From: Ampelocalamus luodianensis | Taxonomy: Eukaryota; Streptophyta; Magnoliopsida; Poales; Poaceae | Assembly (NCBI GenBank): GCA_036346255.1 | Contig: CM070638.1 | Location: forward strand, 34,906,394-34,970,393 | Reading direction: 5' to 3' | Length of the DNA: 64,000 nucleotides | In this document: in pieces, positions 44,393-56,055 of the stretch | Position numbering within the stretch: position 1 is the first letter of the stretch | How the letters are laid out: the number at the start of each line of letters is the position of its first letter | Program-made: the position numbers and the translations under genes | Notes under the pieces: generated by a model | What the model was told of the DNA's origin: nothing | Databases searched by the model: none | The model's input: the letters and a program-made list of their open reading frames with translations, nothing else

Positions 44393-47110
44393 TGTTGGTG
44401 ATATGCCCTAAAGGCAATCATAGATGATTGTGTCACGTCTATGATGATTGTGTCACGTCTATGTTTATGAGTTATAGAATAAATATTATTATATTTTTTG
44501 ATGAATTATCAGTTATAAAGATTAACAAGTGTGTGACTTATTGGTGAAGCCCTTTAACTTATATGATGTCATTCTAAATGTATCCCTAGTCGGATGACAC
44601 TGGTCGAAACACTAGTAACTTATCGACCAACACATGTATTGATTGGTGACCATGTTTCACTGATCATAGATATGGGGATATCGAATCAATAATGTGAACA
44701 CATGTTAGAGAACATGGTGTTGGATTGACCCACCCTGAAATTGTTGGAAATATACCCTAGAGGCAATCATAGAGATGATTATATTTCGTTATGTTTATAA
44801 TTTACTAGATAATATGTTATCTTGTTCCAAGAATAATATCGTTAATATTTATTATCAAGTATGTGATTTGATTGTGAAACTCTATATTTATCTTTGCAAT
44901 GATTTTTTTAAGCGATCCCTAGTCGCAAACATATGAGGACATATATGAATAGACTAGCATTTTGTATTGGTTGATGATCATGTTTTACGGATCATAAATA
45001 TGGAGATATCAAACCAATAATATGGACACATGTTAGTGAACATGGGGTTGGATCGACCCACCATGAGATACTGTAAGAACGTTGTATTCTTATATGTCAT
45101 CAGTTGATCTCATTTACAATGCGTATGCTATATCCTTAGACTTGAGATCGTCGCACGTACTCGAGATGTGTACTGACTTACTTAGGGGTTGCCAAACGCT
45201 ACTCTGTAACTTGGTAATTATAAAGGTAGCTTTCAAGTTTGTCATGATACATGCGTCGAGGCATGGTCGATCAAGATAGAATTTGCCCCTCCATGCAATG
45301 GGAGAGATATCTCTAGGCCTCTCGAGTGATCGGATTCCAGAAATGCATGGCCATAGTACTCACGGTTAAAGAGTTAACCATAGTCGGGGAATTCAAGTCA
45401 CGTGATCGAGAAAGAGTGGTCAAGCTAACCAACAAGGATGGCACGTACTTGTCTTGAGTTTGACCGATATCGTGAGGCAAAGGGAAATATATATGAGATT
45501 TGTTAAGGTTCATCCGATGTGATCTTTACGTATACTCAGGAGTCGGTATGTCCTGTTGGGGCCACTACCGATTAGTGGATGAGTAGGAGTACTCAAGTCA
45601 TGTCCAAGTGTATGTGAACCTATAGGGTCGCACGCTTAAAGAGCTAGGACACGTTTTAGATGGTGATCTGAATTCTTATGGGCCACAAGTTCCTAATGGG
45701 CCTCAAAGTTCGAGAGCCATCATGGATGCCTATATATAAAGGGGCGGTAGCATAGGGTTAAGTGTGATTCTCGGAATTCCCAAAACCCTAGCCACCACAC
45801 CTCCCTTGCCCAAAACCGCGCAGCTGACACTAGTAGTCCAGGCGCGTGGTGTCCTTGCCCGTACATGTGGATACCTTGGAGGCATTGCTGTGAGGCTTCA
45901 ATGCTAGGATGATCCGCAACTTGAGACGGTCACGAGGAGCACTTGGAGGAGGCACGAGGCCAGTATGTCTACAATCGCACCGATGCGCTATATCGACTCT
46001 TCTTCCGCTACGAGTCTATGCATCTAGTGGTAATCCCGTGATCTATTTCTAGCAGAGGTTACTTGGTTGCGTGATAGATTTTTGAAATTGCGCTAGTGTA
46101 GCCTACCCGTGTTCCTTCAGAAACACCATTGAGATTGTTATGATTTTATGTGTCATCAGTTGGTCTCAAGTAATGATGATGTATAATCCTTAGACCTAAG
46201 ATCAACATGATTTCCTACATGTGTAATAGTATACTTAGAGGTTGCCAAACGCTACTCCGTAACTAGGCAGTTATAAAGGTAGCTTCCATGTATGCTATGA
46301 AACATGCAAAGAGGTGTGACTGGTCAGATATGGTTTCCTACATGTGTAATTGTTAGATAAGGAAAGTGCATGGTTGTGTCACTAGTGGTCGAAGAGTCGA
46401 CCACATGAAGTTATCCGTCACTTGATCGAGAATGTATTGAACAGTCCATGGATGACAAAATATGTCACTTGGAGTTCAACCAGATATCGTGAGGCAAAGG
46501 GAGAATATGCAAGCAGGTCGTTCAGTTCGACCAGATATGAACTGGTCATATGGAGATATGGTCTGGTCGTAAACTGGTCGGCCATGATCACTAATTGGTC
46601 ATAAGGAGTTACAAACTAGTCGTAACTAAATATGAACTAGTTGTATGGAGATACGAGCTTGTAATAAGTGATAAGGACCTGGTCGCAGATCATATTGCAT
46701 AAGGTTCGTTCGATATAATATTTATGTGTATTCAGGAATCATTATGTCCTGCTAGGAACCGCTAACGACTCATTATCAAAAATGAGTTTTCGAGTCACAA
46801 CCGATTACACATGAACCTACAGGGTCACACACTTAACGTGTTGGAACAAACGAGTTCGAATAGGATCCGTTATGGGCTCTTTATAAGGGGATGCATGGGG
46901 CTGTTGGGACGTATGTAAGTTGCTCCACCAAAACTCTAGCCACCATCTTCTCGATGGCCCTACCGTGTGTGTTGGTGCTAGCACACCGACGTACGACGTT
47001 CCATCCCTGGACGTGTGGATATTGTAGAGGCACTGCTACAAAACCGTCGAAAAGGACCTTGGTATATTTAGAGGGCTTTCCCCTTCTGGTGCGGGTTGCC
47101 CCCTATGGAC
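44393..47110 (+). repeat. 5' LTR of the copia element, split by a solo LTR
   Basis: Pieces 44393-44741 and 46125 to about 47110 align with the nested LTR 44742-46119. Shared landmarks are GGTTGCCAAACGCTACTC and GATATCGTGAGGCAAAGGG. The right end is not clear: similarity fades near 47045, and no primer site is recognisable. It has an expansion of TGGTC-containing repeats at 46526-46690 absent from the nested copy. Confidence 0.6.
44742..46119 (+). mobile_element. Solo copia LTR, 1378 bp
   Basis: Starts TGTTGGAAATATACCC and ends CCTTCA. It is flanked by GAAAT (44737-44741) and GAAAC (46120-46124), a TSD with one mismatch. Host LTR sequence resumes at the expected position on the right. No primer site or coding sequence is inside. 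Confidence 0.78.
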
Positions 47111-48038
47111 TATGATCTTAACTTGGTATTTGATATTGCTAGTTCACGCCAGCCGTTAGATAGAATGTGATTCAATTCCTAACTTGTTTTTGCAAGATTT
47201 TGTGAATAGTATGGCCCATGATGTATGAGATGCATGTATGTGTGTAATGTTCATGACCTACGTGTCATGCTTATTGCAGCCCAAGGCTGTCTATATTTGT
47301 ATAATGGCCTGCGTGTGGACTTATGATGCTTCTTCACTCCTTGTAATTTATTACTAGTGCTATTAGGAGTAATGGCTTAGTGGGAGTACTTGGAGGAATT
47401 GGCCACTTGGAGACATGGCGAACAGGAAGCACGACGTTCGAAATCACCATGTGGAAGGGTCATACTATATCACGATGCAATGTGATTGTCTATGAATGCC
47501 TTTTATATTCCTTTTTATTTCTATGCATGTTATTTTGTTGCTCTGAATGCTTTTAGCATGGTAGAAGTAAAATTCCATCACATAATATTAAGCTAAATTG
47601 TTTCCCTCCCAATTAGCTGCACCATCCAAAGTCATGTATTTTAATGGTAGGTCTTGCTAAAAGAAAGTGCCATTAACTTTCCTTGGCTAGATGGATTTGT
47701 GTCGAACACTTACATGCATAGCATTGGTTAAACTTGACAATGTCATTATAATGGTTATAGACATTGGGGCATAGGGTTGGGCATCGGGGCATAGAGATGC
47801 CGCTCAACAATAAGAGTCATGTAGAGATATGATTAGCAAAGGGTTGCTTACCAATTTCACTAATCTTCTAGTAGTGATGCCAAAGCTCACTAGTAGATTA
47901 ACTAATTGTGGGTCTTGAATCACTAAATGTCATAAGAGGGATATGGAATTTAGTGGGAGTATTTTTATTTAATTGTTTAATAGAAGTTACTTTTCTTGAA
48001 CATATGTCTTAATTTTTACATATTTTATGTTGTAGATC
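47111..48038 (+). other. Copia leader region
   Basis: Between LTR and gag; AT-rich, no supported gene. TTAGTGGGAGTACTTGGAGG near 47377-47396 resembles BARE-type leaders. No primer binding site could be identified, so part of it may be deleted. Confidence 0.5.
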
Positions 48039-48900
48039 ATGGCACCAATTGTTGTACCTACCATCAGTTTTGTTTTACGTTCGATACTTGATAAAGAAAA
48101 ACTAAATGGAACAAATTTTGTGGATTGGTCCTGCAACCTAAGAATTGTTCTTAGGCAAGATAAAAAGGAACATGTTCTATAGGAACCAATTCCAGAAGTG
48201 CTTGCTAAAAATACTATTGTTGCTCTTAAAAATGCCGATAAAAAGGCATGTGATGAGTCTCTTGATGTTAGCTGTCTCATGCTTATTGCCATGAACTCAG
48301 ACCTTCAGAAGCAGTTTGAGAACATAGAGGCCTACAATATGATTGTGGCACTCAAAGGCATGTTTGAGACACAAACATGAACTGAGAGATATGAGATCTC
48401 GAAGAATTTATTTGGGTGTAAGCTAGCTGAGGGTAGTTCTGTGAGCCCTCATGTGATCAAGATGGTTGGTTACACATAGAGCTTGGAAAAACTTTGTTTT
48501 CCCCTTAGCCAAGAGTTGGCTACTAATTTGATTCTTACGTCGCTTCTTGCAAGCTATGGGCAATTCATTCTGAACTTCTATATGAATGGCTTGGACAAGA
48601 ATCTCACCGAGCTGCATATGATGCTTAAGACTGTAGAGGATAGCATTAAGAAAAGCAACAATCATGTGATGATAGTGCAAACGAGTACAAGCTTCAAGAA
48701 GAAGGCTAAGTCTTGGGTCAAAGGAAGGGGCAAGGCTAAAGCTTTGGATGAGATCCATACTAACAAGCAAAAGCCCAAGACTAAGTCCGGCTCGACTTCA
48801 GAGAATGAATGCTTTTACTGCAAAGAGCGAGGCCATTGGAAGAGGAACTACAACAAATACCTGGATGATCTGAAAAAGAATGGTGGGACTAAGCCTTCCC
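48039..48900 (+). pseudogene. gag: Copia gag with zinc knuckle
   Basis: ATG 48039 begins a frame with LRSILDKEKLNGTNFVDW, typical of BARE/Angela Gag. Three in-frame stops occur (about 48181, 48378 and 48478), but one frame is kept. SLDVSCLMLIAMNSDLQKQF, KLAEGSSVSPHVIKMVGY and LSQELATNLIL are readable. The knuckle at 48810-48855 reads CFYCKERGHWKRNY: the last ligand Cys of CCHC is Tyr. Gag would package copia RNA; this copy is inactive. Confidence 0.88.
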
Positions 48901-50240
48901 CTTCAGGTATTAATGTTATAGATGTTTTTCTTGTCGATTCTTCCGTTAACTCTTGGGTATTTGATACCGGATCAGTTGCTCATATTTGCAATTCGATGCT
49001 AAGTCTAACAAGGAGTAGGAGCATTGCAAGAGGCGAGATGGATCTTTGCGTCGGGAATAAAGTAAGGGTTCCTGCATTAGCCATCAGGACCTTGCCATTA
49101 CATTTTCCTTTAGGATTTATTATGGAATAAAATAATTTTTATTGTGTTCCAGCCATGAGTAGAAACATTATCTCTGCCTCATGTTTGGTGGTAGAGGTTT
49201 ATAAGTTCATTATTGAGGACAATGGTTGTTCTATATTTTTGAATAAAATGTTTTATGGCTATGCTCCTATTATGAATGTGTTGTTTATTTTAAATCTTAA
49301 TGATGCACCTGTCTATAATATTAATGCAAAGAGGCTTCGACCTAATGATATGAATTCCACTTTTATTTGGCATTGTCGTTTGGGTCATGCAAGTGAGGAA
49401 CATATGAAGAGGCTCCGTGATGATGGACTTCTAAACTCATTTGATTCAAAATCATTTAAAATGTGTGAATCTTGTCTACTTGGAAAGATAACCAAGGCGC
49501 CTTTCACTGGAAAAATTGAGAGGGCGTCTGACTTGCTAGCACTTGTACATACAGATGTGTGTGGGCCAATGAGCACGACAGCTAGAGGTAGTTTTCAGAA
49601 TTCGTTACTTTCACCGATGACTTTCGTACATATGGATATATCTACTTAATGAGGCATAAGTCAGAATCCTTTCAAAAGTTCAAGGAGTTCCAAAGTGAGG
49701 TACAAAATCAACTTGGCAAGACAATTAAATTTTTACGATCTGATCGTGGAGGTGAATATTTGAGCCATAAATTTGGTGATCATTTGAAGCAATGTGGAAT
49801 TGTCCCACAGCTGACACCACCGGGCACTCCATAGTGGAATGGGTGTCCGAGCAGCGTAATTCAACCTTGTTGGACATGGTTTGATCGATGATGAGCCAAT
49901 CGGATCTGCCATTATCTTTTTGGGGTTACGCTCTAGAAACTACCGCTTTCACTTTAAATAGGGTACCATTTAAATCAGTAGATAAGACACCATATGAGAT
50001 GTGAACTAGGAAGAGTTCTAGTTTGTATTTTCTAAAGATTTGGAGATGTGATGTCTATGTTAAACGTTTGACGTCTGATAAACTCATATCAAGTTAGATA
50101 AATGCTTCTTTATAGGACATCCTAGGGAAACCAAAGGATATTAATTCTACAACTGAGAAGAGGGCAAAGTATTTATCGCTCGAAACAGTGTCTTTCTAGA
50201 GAAAGAGTTTCTCTCGAGAAGGGCAAGTGGGATAACCGTG
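48901..50240 (+). pseudogene. Copia protease and integrase
   Basis: The protease site FDTGSVAHIC is at about 48960-48989. After TAA 49128-49130 the frame continues with MSRNIISASCL and the integrase zinc domain (HCRLGHASEEHMKRL, CESCLLGK). The core has HTDVCGP with the first Asp, then a frameshift near 49605. SDRGGEYLS with the second Asp lies near 49740-49766. A TAG at 49832-49834 and another shift precede the SEQRN-type Glu region. Remnants of SFWGYALE near 49918-49940 and IWRCDVYVKR near 50040-50070 complete the core. At least three stops and two shifts. Confidence 0.85.
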
Positions 50241-50419
50241 CAACTCGAAGAGGTTCCTGAAACTCCACTTGGGGAGGACCTGGCTGCAAATGCCCTAATA
50301 AAGGAAAATGTGGTTGGGGAACCTGCAATCGGAGATACCCTGGTCGGGGAAGCACCAAATCTACGAAGGTCAGATAGGATGCGCAAAGTACCTACTCAGT
50401 ATTCGCGTGATATTATTGT

Positions 50420-51610
50420 TGTTAGACAACGATGAGCCTGTGACTTATAAGGAAGTGATGATGGGCTCAGACTCTGAGAATGGCTTAGAGCCATGAAATC
50501 CGAGATAGACTCCATGGGAGACAATCAGGTTTGGAACCTAGTTGTTCCGCCTGATGGTGTTAAAACCATTGAGTGCAAATGGAACTATAAGAAAAAGATT
50601 ATCATGGATGGAAATGTTCACATTCATAAAGCTCGACTTGTCGCAAAAGGGTTTTGACAAGTTCAAGGGTTGACTACAATGAGACTTTCTATGCTGCATA
50701 TTTCGATTATGAGATATGGCAAATGGATATCAAAACGGTTTCCCTTAATAGAAACCTAAGTGAGGATGTGTACAAGACACAACCTAAGGGTTTTGTCGAT
50801 CCAAAGAATACTAGTAAAGTGTGCAAACTTTAGAAATTCATTTATGGGTTGAAGCAAGCATCTCGGAGTTGGAATATATATTTTGATGAGGAGGTCAAAA
50901 GGTTTGGTTTCATCAAGAACAAAGAAGAACCTTGTGTTTACATGAAGGTTAGTGGGAGCGCACTTGTAATCCTAATCTTATATGTGGATGACATATTCTT
51001 GATTGGGAATGATATTCCTATGCTGGAATCCATTAAGGACTCATTGAAAAATAGTTTTTCTATGAAGGACCTAGGAGAGGCAGCATATATCTTAGGGATA
51101 AAGATCTATAGAGATAGATCGAGAAGGATAATTGGATTAAGCCAAAGTACTTATATAGACAAGGTGTTGAAACAGTTCAATATGCAGGATGCTAAGAAGG
51201 GGTTCTTGCCTATGTCACATGGCATAAGTCTTAGCAAGAGTTAGTATCCTTCGACAACTGATGAGTGAGACCGTATGAATATGCTTCAGCTATTGGATCT
51301 ATCATGTACACCATGATATGTACTCGACCAAATGTATCATATGCTCTAAGTGTTACAAGCAGATACCAAGCTGATCCCGGTGAAGGTCACTGGACAGTTG
51401 TGAAAAACATTCTTAAGTACTTAAGAAAGACTAAAGATGCGTTCCTAATTTATGGCGGTGATGAAGAGCTCGTTGTCAATGATTACACCGATGCAAGCTT
51501 CCAAACAGACGAAGATGATTATCGTTCACAATCTGGGTTTGTATTCATTTTGAATGGAAGAGCAATGAGCTAGAAATATTCCAAGCAAGAGACGGTTGCT
51601 GATTCTATGA
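50420..51610 (+). pseudogene. pol: Copia reverse transcriptase and RNase H, truncated
   Basis: The start of RT (DEPVTYKEVM, KARLVAKGF-like) is spread over frames at 50425-50660. Near 50690-50700 the segment normally preceding YFDYEIW is missing, a deletion of roughly 45-50 bp in RT. The open part 50849-51244 has GLKQASRSWN upstream, LYVDDIFLIGND (catalytic YVDD near 50980-50993) and FSMKDLGEAAYILGIKI. 51265-51573 covers SAIGSIMYTMICTRP, HWTVVKNILKYLRKTKD and the RNase H start YTDASFQTDEDD. A TAG follows at 51571-51573. About 37 bp later the element ends at the junction with E. Confidence 0.88.
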
Positions 51611-52637
51611 TTCTGCATTTTCTTCCATAAAGTGCTTCAAATGGGGACATTTTCAGACTTGACTGATAACTATTATTGTATGCAAACTCGGCATACGGTA
51701 GACATTTTTCCCAGTCTATGGTAAATTCCAAAGCACAAGCTCGAAGCATGTCTTCTAGAATCTGATTTGTTCTTTCTGTCTGACCATCGGTCTGGAGATG
51801 GTATGCTGTACTGAAATCCAAATGGGTTCCAAGGGCATAGTGCAAACTAGCCCAGAAATGCGAGGTAAATTGAGAACCTCGATTCGAGACTATCCTCTTG
51901 GGTACTCCATGTAAACACACAATACGAGCCGTGTATAACTCGGCTAACTTGTCTCCCTTGTAGGTTATCTTCACAGGGATAAAGTGGGCGACTTTAGTCA
52001 ATCTGTCAACTATAACCCATACTGAGTCACATACAGACTTGGTTCGAGGCAAACCGGTAATGAAATCCATTCCGATTTCTTCCCATTTCCACTGAGGGAT
52101 CTGTAGGGGTTGTAGCAATCCGGCTGGTCTTTGATGTTCAGCCTTGATTCGTTGACATACATCACAACAAGCTACATACTCGGCGATATCTCTTTTCATT
52201 CGTGGCCACCAATACAAAATCTTCATGTCTTGATACATCTTGGTGCTGCCTAGGGGTAGGGTGTAAGCTGAACTGTGAGCTTCTTTTAGAATCAATTCCT
52301 TGAGTTCCTTCTGGTGGGGAACAAAGAGACGTTTCCCATACCATAGGACTCCTTGTTGATCTTCCATCATTTTGGGGGCTTTCCCTTTTGTCATGAGATG
52401 CTTGAATCTCTGGACTCCAGGATGTCCTTCTTGAGCGGTCTTGATTTGCTCTTCTAGAGTTGGATGGGCTTCCATAGCATCTACAATGCCTTGTTCTATT
52501 AAACAAAGGTTGAGTGCCTCAAATTCCTTGTAGAGCTTAGGTTGATGCTCTTGAATCATGACATTACTGCAGTAGGATTTACGGCTTAATGCATCAGCAA
52601 CTACATTAGCCTTTCCAGGATGGTAATGGACATCCAA
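51611..52637 (-). pseudogene. Integrase of element E, truncated
   Basis: An open frame begins at HYHPGKANVVADALSRK and passes through the zinc region (LGSTKMYQ, CDVCQRIK) and GMDFITGLPRTKS with the first Asp. The second catalytic Asp is replaced: VSNRGSQFTS, with AAT at 51882-51884. The Glu of QTERTNQ is present with 35 residues between, and the normal YHPQTDG is YHLQTDG here. It ends in SPFEALYGRKCR at the junction; the ORF's last dozen residues are reversed copia sequence. Predicted inactive. Confidence 0.92.
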
Positions 52638-53990
52638 GTTATAATCCTTTATTAACTCTAACCATCTTCTTTGTCAGAGGTTGAGATCTGATTGAGTAAA
52701 AATGTACTTGAGACTCTTGTGGTCTGTGTAAATATTACAATGATTTCCAATCAAGTAATGCCGCCAAATTTTTAGGGCATGCACTACTGCTGCTAACTCC
52801 AAATCATGAGTTGGATAGTTGTCCTTGTGAGGATGGAGCTGTCTTGAAGCATAAGCTACAACTTTTCCTCCTTGCATGAGCACGCAACCAAGACCTTGGC
52901 GCGATGCATCACAATAGACTTCGAAGTCTTGATGTATGTTTGGCAGGATTAACACTGGTGCAGAAGTTAACTTCTTCCTTAACTCTTGGAAACTCTTTTC
53001 ACAAGCTTCTATCCATTCATACTTCTTTTCCTTTTTAAGCAGATGTCATCGGTTTGGAAAGCTTAGAGAATCCTTCAATGAAGTGTCTGTAGTATCCGGC
53101 CAAACAGAGAAAACTACGCACTTCTGTTACCAATGTGGGTTGTTTCCATTCTATTATAGCTTCTACTTTAGATGGATCAACTGCAATTCCTCCAAGGGAT
53201 ACAATGTGTCCGAGGAAACTGATTTCATGAAGCCAAAATTCACATTTACTGTACTTGGCATAAAGATGATTCTCTTTAAGCTTTTCTAAGACCAATTGCA
53301 AGTGTTCGACATGTTCTTCATCGGTCTTTGAATAGATCAAGATGTCGTCTATGAACACGACAACAAACTTGTCTAAGTATTCCATGAATACTTTGTTCAT
53401 GAGGTTCATGAAGTAGGCTGGCGCATTGGTCAAGCCAAACGGCATAACAGTGAACTCATACAGGCCATATCGGGTGGTGAAAGCTGTTTTAGGAATATCC
53501 TCATTCCTGATCTTAAGTTGATGGTATCCTGACCTCAGGTCTCTCTTAGAGAAAACTGATGCTCCTGTCAACTGATCGAACAGGTCATCAATGTGAGGCA
53601 AGGGATACTTGTTCTTGATGGTCACATCATTGAGTGCTCTGTAGTCCACACACAATCTGGTGGTGCCATCTTTCTTCTTCACGAAGAGGACTGGCGAACC
53701 CCAGGGAGAAGAATTGGGTCTAATGAAACCTTTTTCTTGCAAGTCTTCAATTTGTGTCTTAAGCTCTTCAAGTTCGTCAGCGGCCATTCTGTATGGTCTC
53801 TTAGCAATTGGGGCGGTCCCTGGCTTCAAGTTTATGACAAACTCAACATCTTTGTCTGGTGGCATGCCTAACAATTCTTCTGGGAAGACCTCGAGGTAAG
53901 CTTGAACTACATGTGTTGTCTCTAAGGACAACTCTCCAAGGTGGTGGATTGCTCGATCCAAGGGGGAGGAACGATCCACACTAACTCTTA
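52638..53990 (-). pseudogene. pol: Reverse transcriptase and RNase H of element E
   Basis: RT motifs are SSPWGSPVLFVKKKDG, LCVDYRALND, SKRDLRSGYHQ and the site FIDD at 53344-53355, then FLGHIVSLGG. The frame changes near 53036, in an A/T-rich run, into the RNase H frame (FEVYCDASRQGLG, DLELAAVVHALKIWRHYL, YTDHKSLKYI). A TGA at 52674-52676 lies where relatives have a basic residue before QRRW. RT and RNase H catalytic residues are present. Confidence 0.92.
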
Positions 53991-54381
53991 TTGTGGTCTC
54001 TGGGTTCTTGTTAAGCACCACTTTTCTGTTGGCACAATCTAATAATCCTTGGTATTTGGCCAACCAATCCATCCCTAGGATGATATCCAAGGTTTGGGAT
54101 TCTAGCACAAGAAGGTTTGCTCGGAATCCGGAACTTTCTAGAGCAATCTCCACTTTGGGACTTACTGAGGTAGCATAAAGGGGTCCCCCGGGTGAACTAA
54201 GTACCACGGGTTTCTTTAACTTATAGGTAGACAATTTAAGCCTTTCAACAAACTTTCTTGAAACAAAAGAGTGAGAAGCTCTAGAATCAAACAAAACTTG
54301 TGCAGGTACTGAATTAACAGGGAACGTACCCATTAGCACTCCTGAGGCATCTTGAGCTTCCTCGGCTGTGACGTGGTTCAC
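53991..54381 (-). pseudogene. Aspartic protease of element E, active site altered
   Basis: The frame from 54381 reads MNHVTAEEAQ, then VNSVPAQVLF and DSRASHSFVS. The catalytic Asp-Ser-Gly is Asp-Ser-Arg (near 54280-54288). LDIILGMDWLAKYQG follows. The same Gly-to-Arg change is present in the two debris fragments at 12650 and 44220, which points to shared ancestry or recurrent mutation. Confidence 0.85.
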
Positions 54382-54479
54382 ACGGCCGTGGCTTTGTGTT
54401 GGTGTCGACCTTGATGCTTGTGTAGTCTCGTGACTCTTGCTTGGAGCTGAGGTCCTGCCTTGAACTGGCGTTGTTCCTA

Positions 54480-55643
54480 TGTTGAGCCTTGCTGGAGCAT
54501 TCTGATGGTTGGGACAACGATTGGCTAAATGTCCTTTTTCTCCACAGCGGCGATGGAGGTTTCTTCTTGGGTTGATGCTTGTTGGTTTCCGACGGGCGAG
54601 AGTATCAAACCACTTCCTTGGGGACGTGGGGCGGGAGTTGGAGTTTTCTGAGAGGAGGCTGCAGATGATCTCAAAGATGAGCTGCCTTGGAATGTTGACT
54701 TTTGGGGAAAGCTACCTTGTGGCCTCTCAAATGACATCTTCCTTTGCGCTAATCTCTGCAGTCTTTTTCTCATTTTCATAGATGAGAGCTTTATTGACTA
54801 ATTGTTGAAAGCTGGAGTAATCGTGGAGGATAAGCTGTCCTCTCATATCTTCGTGCATTCCTTCCACGAAGCGATCAATCTTTTCTTCTTCATCGGCTAC
54901 ATCATTAGGGGCGTAGCGGGCAAGTTGGTTGAACTTGGTCAGATATTCATTGACTGACAGATGGCCTTGCTTTAAAGCCCTGAACTCGTTCTTCTTCATT
55001 CTCATGGTACCGGCTGGTACGAAGTTGGTTCTGAAGGCGGCCTTGAATTCAATCCAGGGAATTGGCTGCCATGCGGGTTCAGTTTCTACTTGTTGTACTT
55101 CAGCAACTTCTTCTATTGCAGCGGCAACGGCAGGGGCAGCGAGCTCTTGTGGGGCTCCAATCGTAGATGCTACGACTTCTGCTACTTCCGCTTCTTCTTC
55201 TTCTTCTTCTTCTAGAGTTTCATCACCTCGGGCAGCGAGGTAATTTTCCCACCAAGCTGCAGCGGTTCCTTTTAGTTGATGGGTGGCCAAGTCCACTTTA
55301 TCTTCTTCTGAACAACGGGCTAGACGAAGCTTCTTCTCGGTATCTCTAAGCCAATCTTCCACTTCGAGGGGTTCACTTGCTGCAGCAAAGGTGAGGGGTC
55401 TGGTCCTGAGAAAGTCTGCAAGTTTGGAGTTGCGACTGGCTGCTCCAACCTGTTGATTGTTGAGCAAAGCTTGGAGGATCTGAGACTGCTGGTACATGAC
55501 TTGTGCCATCGTTGGGTTTGCTGGGGGTGGAGGAGGCAGATCTTGTCCTCGGCCTTGGCCACGACCATGACCACGACCACGACCTCTTCCTCGGCCTATG
55601 GCAAAGGTACCACGGACGGGGCGGCGACTCTTCTTGGCGGCAT
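54480..55643 (-). pseudogene. gag: gag of element E with an acidic insertion
   Basis: The ATG is at 55641-55643 (MPPRR start). An early frameshift separates it from a Gly/Arg-rich N-terminus near 55560-55610 in another frame. The open frame 54727-55509 then carries SKLADFLRTRPLTF, VEDWLRDTEKKLRLARCS, AAAWWENYLAARGDE, FKAAFRTNFVPAG, KKNEFRALKQGHLSVNEYL and NQLARYAPNDV. Between the WWENYL and FKAAF blocks lies a Glu/Ala/Val-rich insertion of roughly 55 residues (about 55065-55235) that C lacks. A CGEKGHLANRCP-type knuckle near 54505-54545 is in another frame. Confidence 0.88.
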
Positions 55644-55990
55644 CTTGAAGAAACTCTGAAGCTTAGAACTAGAGAGAGTAAATATGAGGGTTATTAGCCC
55701 CTAGAGCACAGCAGAAGAACTCCAAATCAAAGAAGAAAAAGATCAAACACAATACAAAGCCTAGAATGGCTGCATTATATTAAGGGGGTTAGGTGTTACA
55801 TGACTCCTGAAACATATTATATACGCTAAGCTAAGTCATGACACAGGATACAAACACAACGTCTACAAAAGAAAGAACACAAAAGTGCTTGCAACCCAAA
55901 AGACTACCTAGCAAGCACTGCTAGCTATCCTAGTCTAATCTAACAACTACTCTACTAGGGGTGACCACGGGAGAGTACAGTTGTTCGGGA
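55644..55990 (-). other. Spacer between accessory ORF and gag, element E
   Basis: About 350 bp, AT-rich, no ORF on the element strand that I can support. Confidence 0.5.
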
Positions 55991-56055
55991 GCGGAACGAA
56001 TGACTCGATCAAGCTCGACGAGCGGGAGCAGAGCGAAACGATCGAGGTGGCGCCA

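Larger units (their letters stand above)
44393..51610 (+). mobile_element. Ty1/copia retrotransposon (BARE/Angela-like), decayed and 3' truncated
   Basis: LTR start TGTTGGTGATATGCCCTAAA, then a degenerate interior with gag, protease, integrase, RT and RNase H in copia order (integrase before RT). Gag and Pol motifs resemble BARE/Angela elements. The element is cut in RNase H at 51610, where gypsy element E begins, so the 3' LTR is missing. A solo copia LTR is nested in its 5' LTR. Confidence 0.88.
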
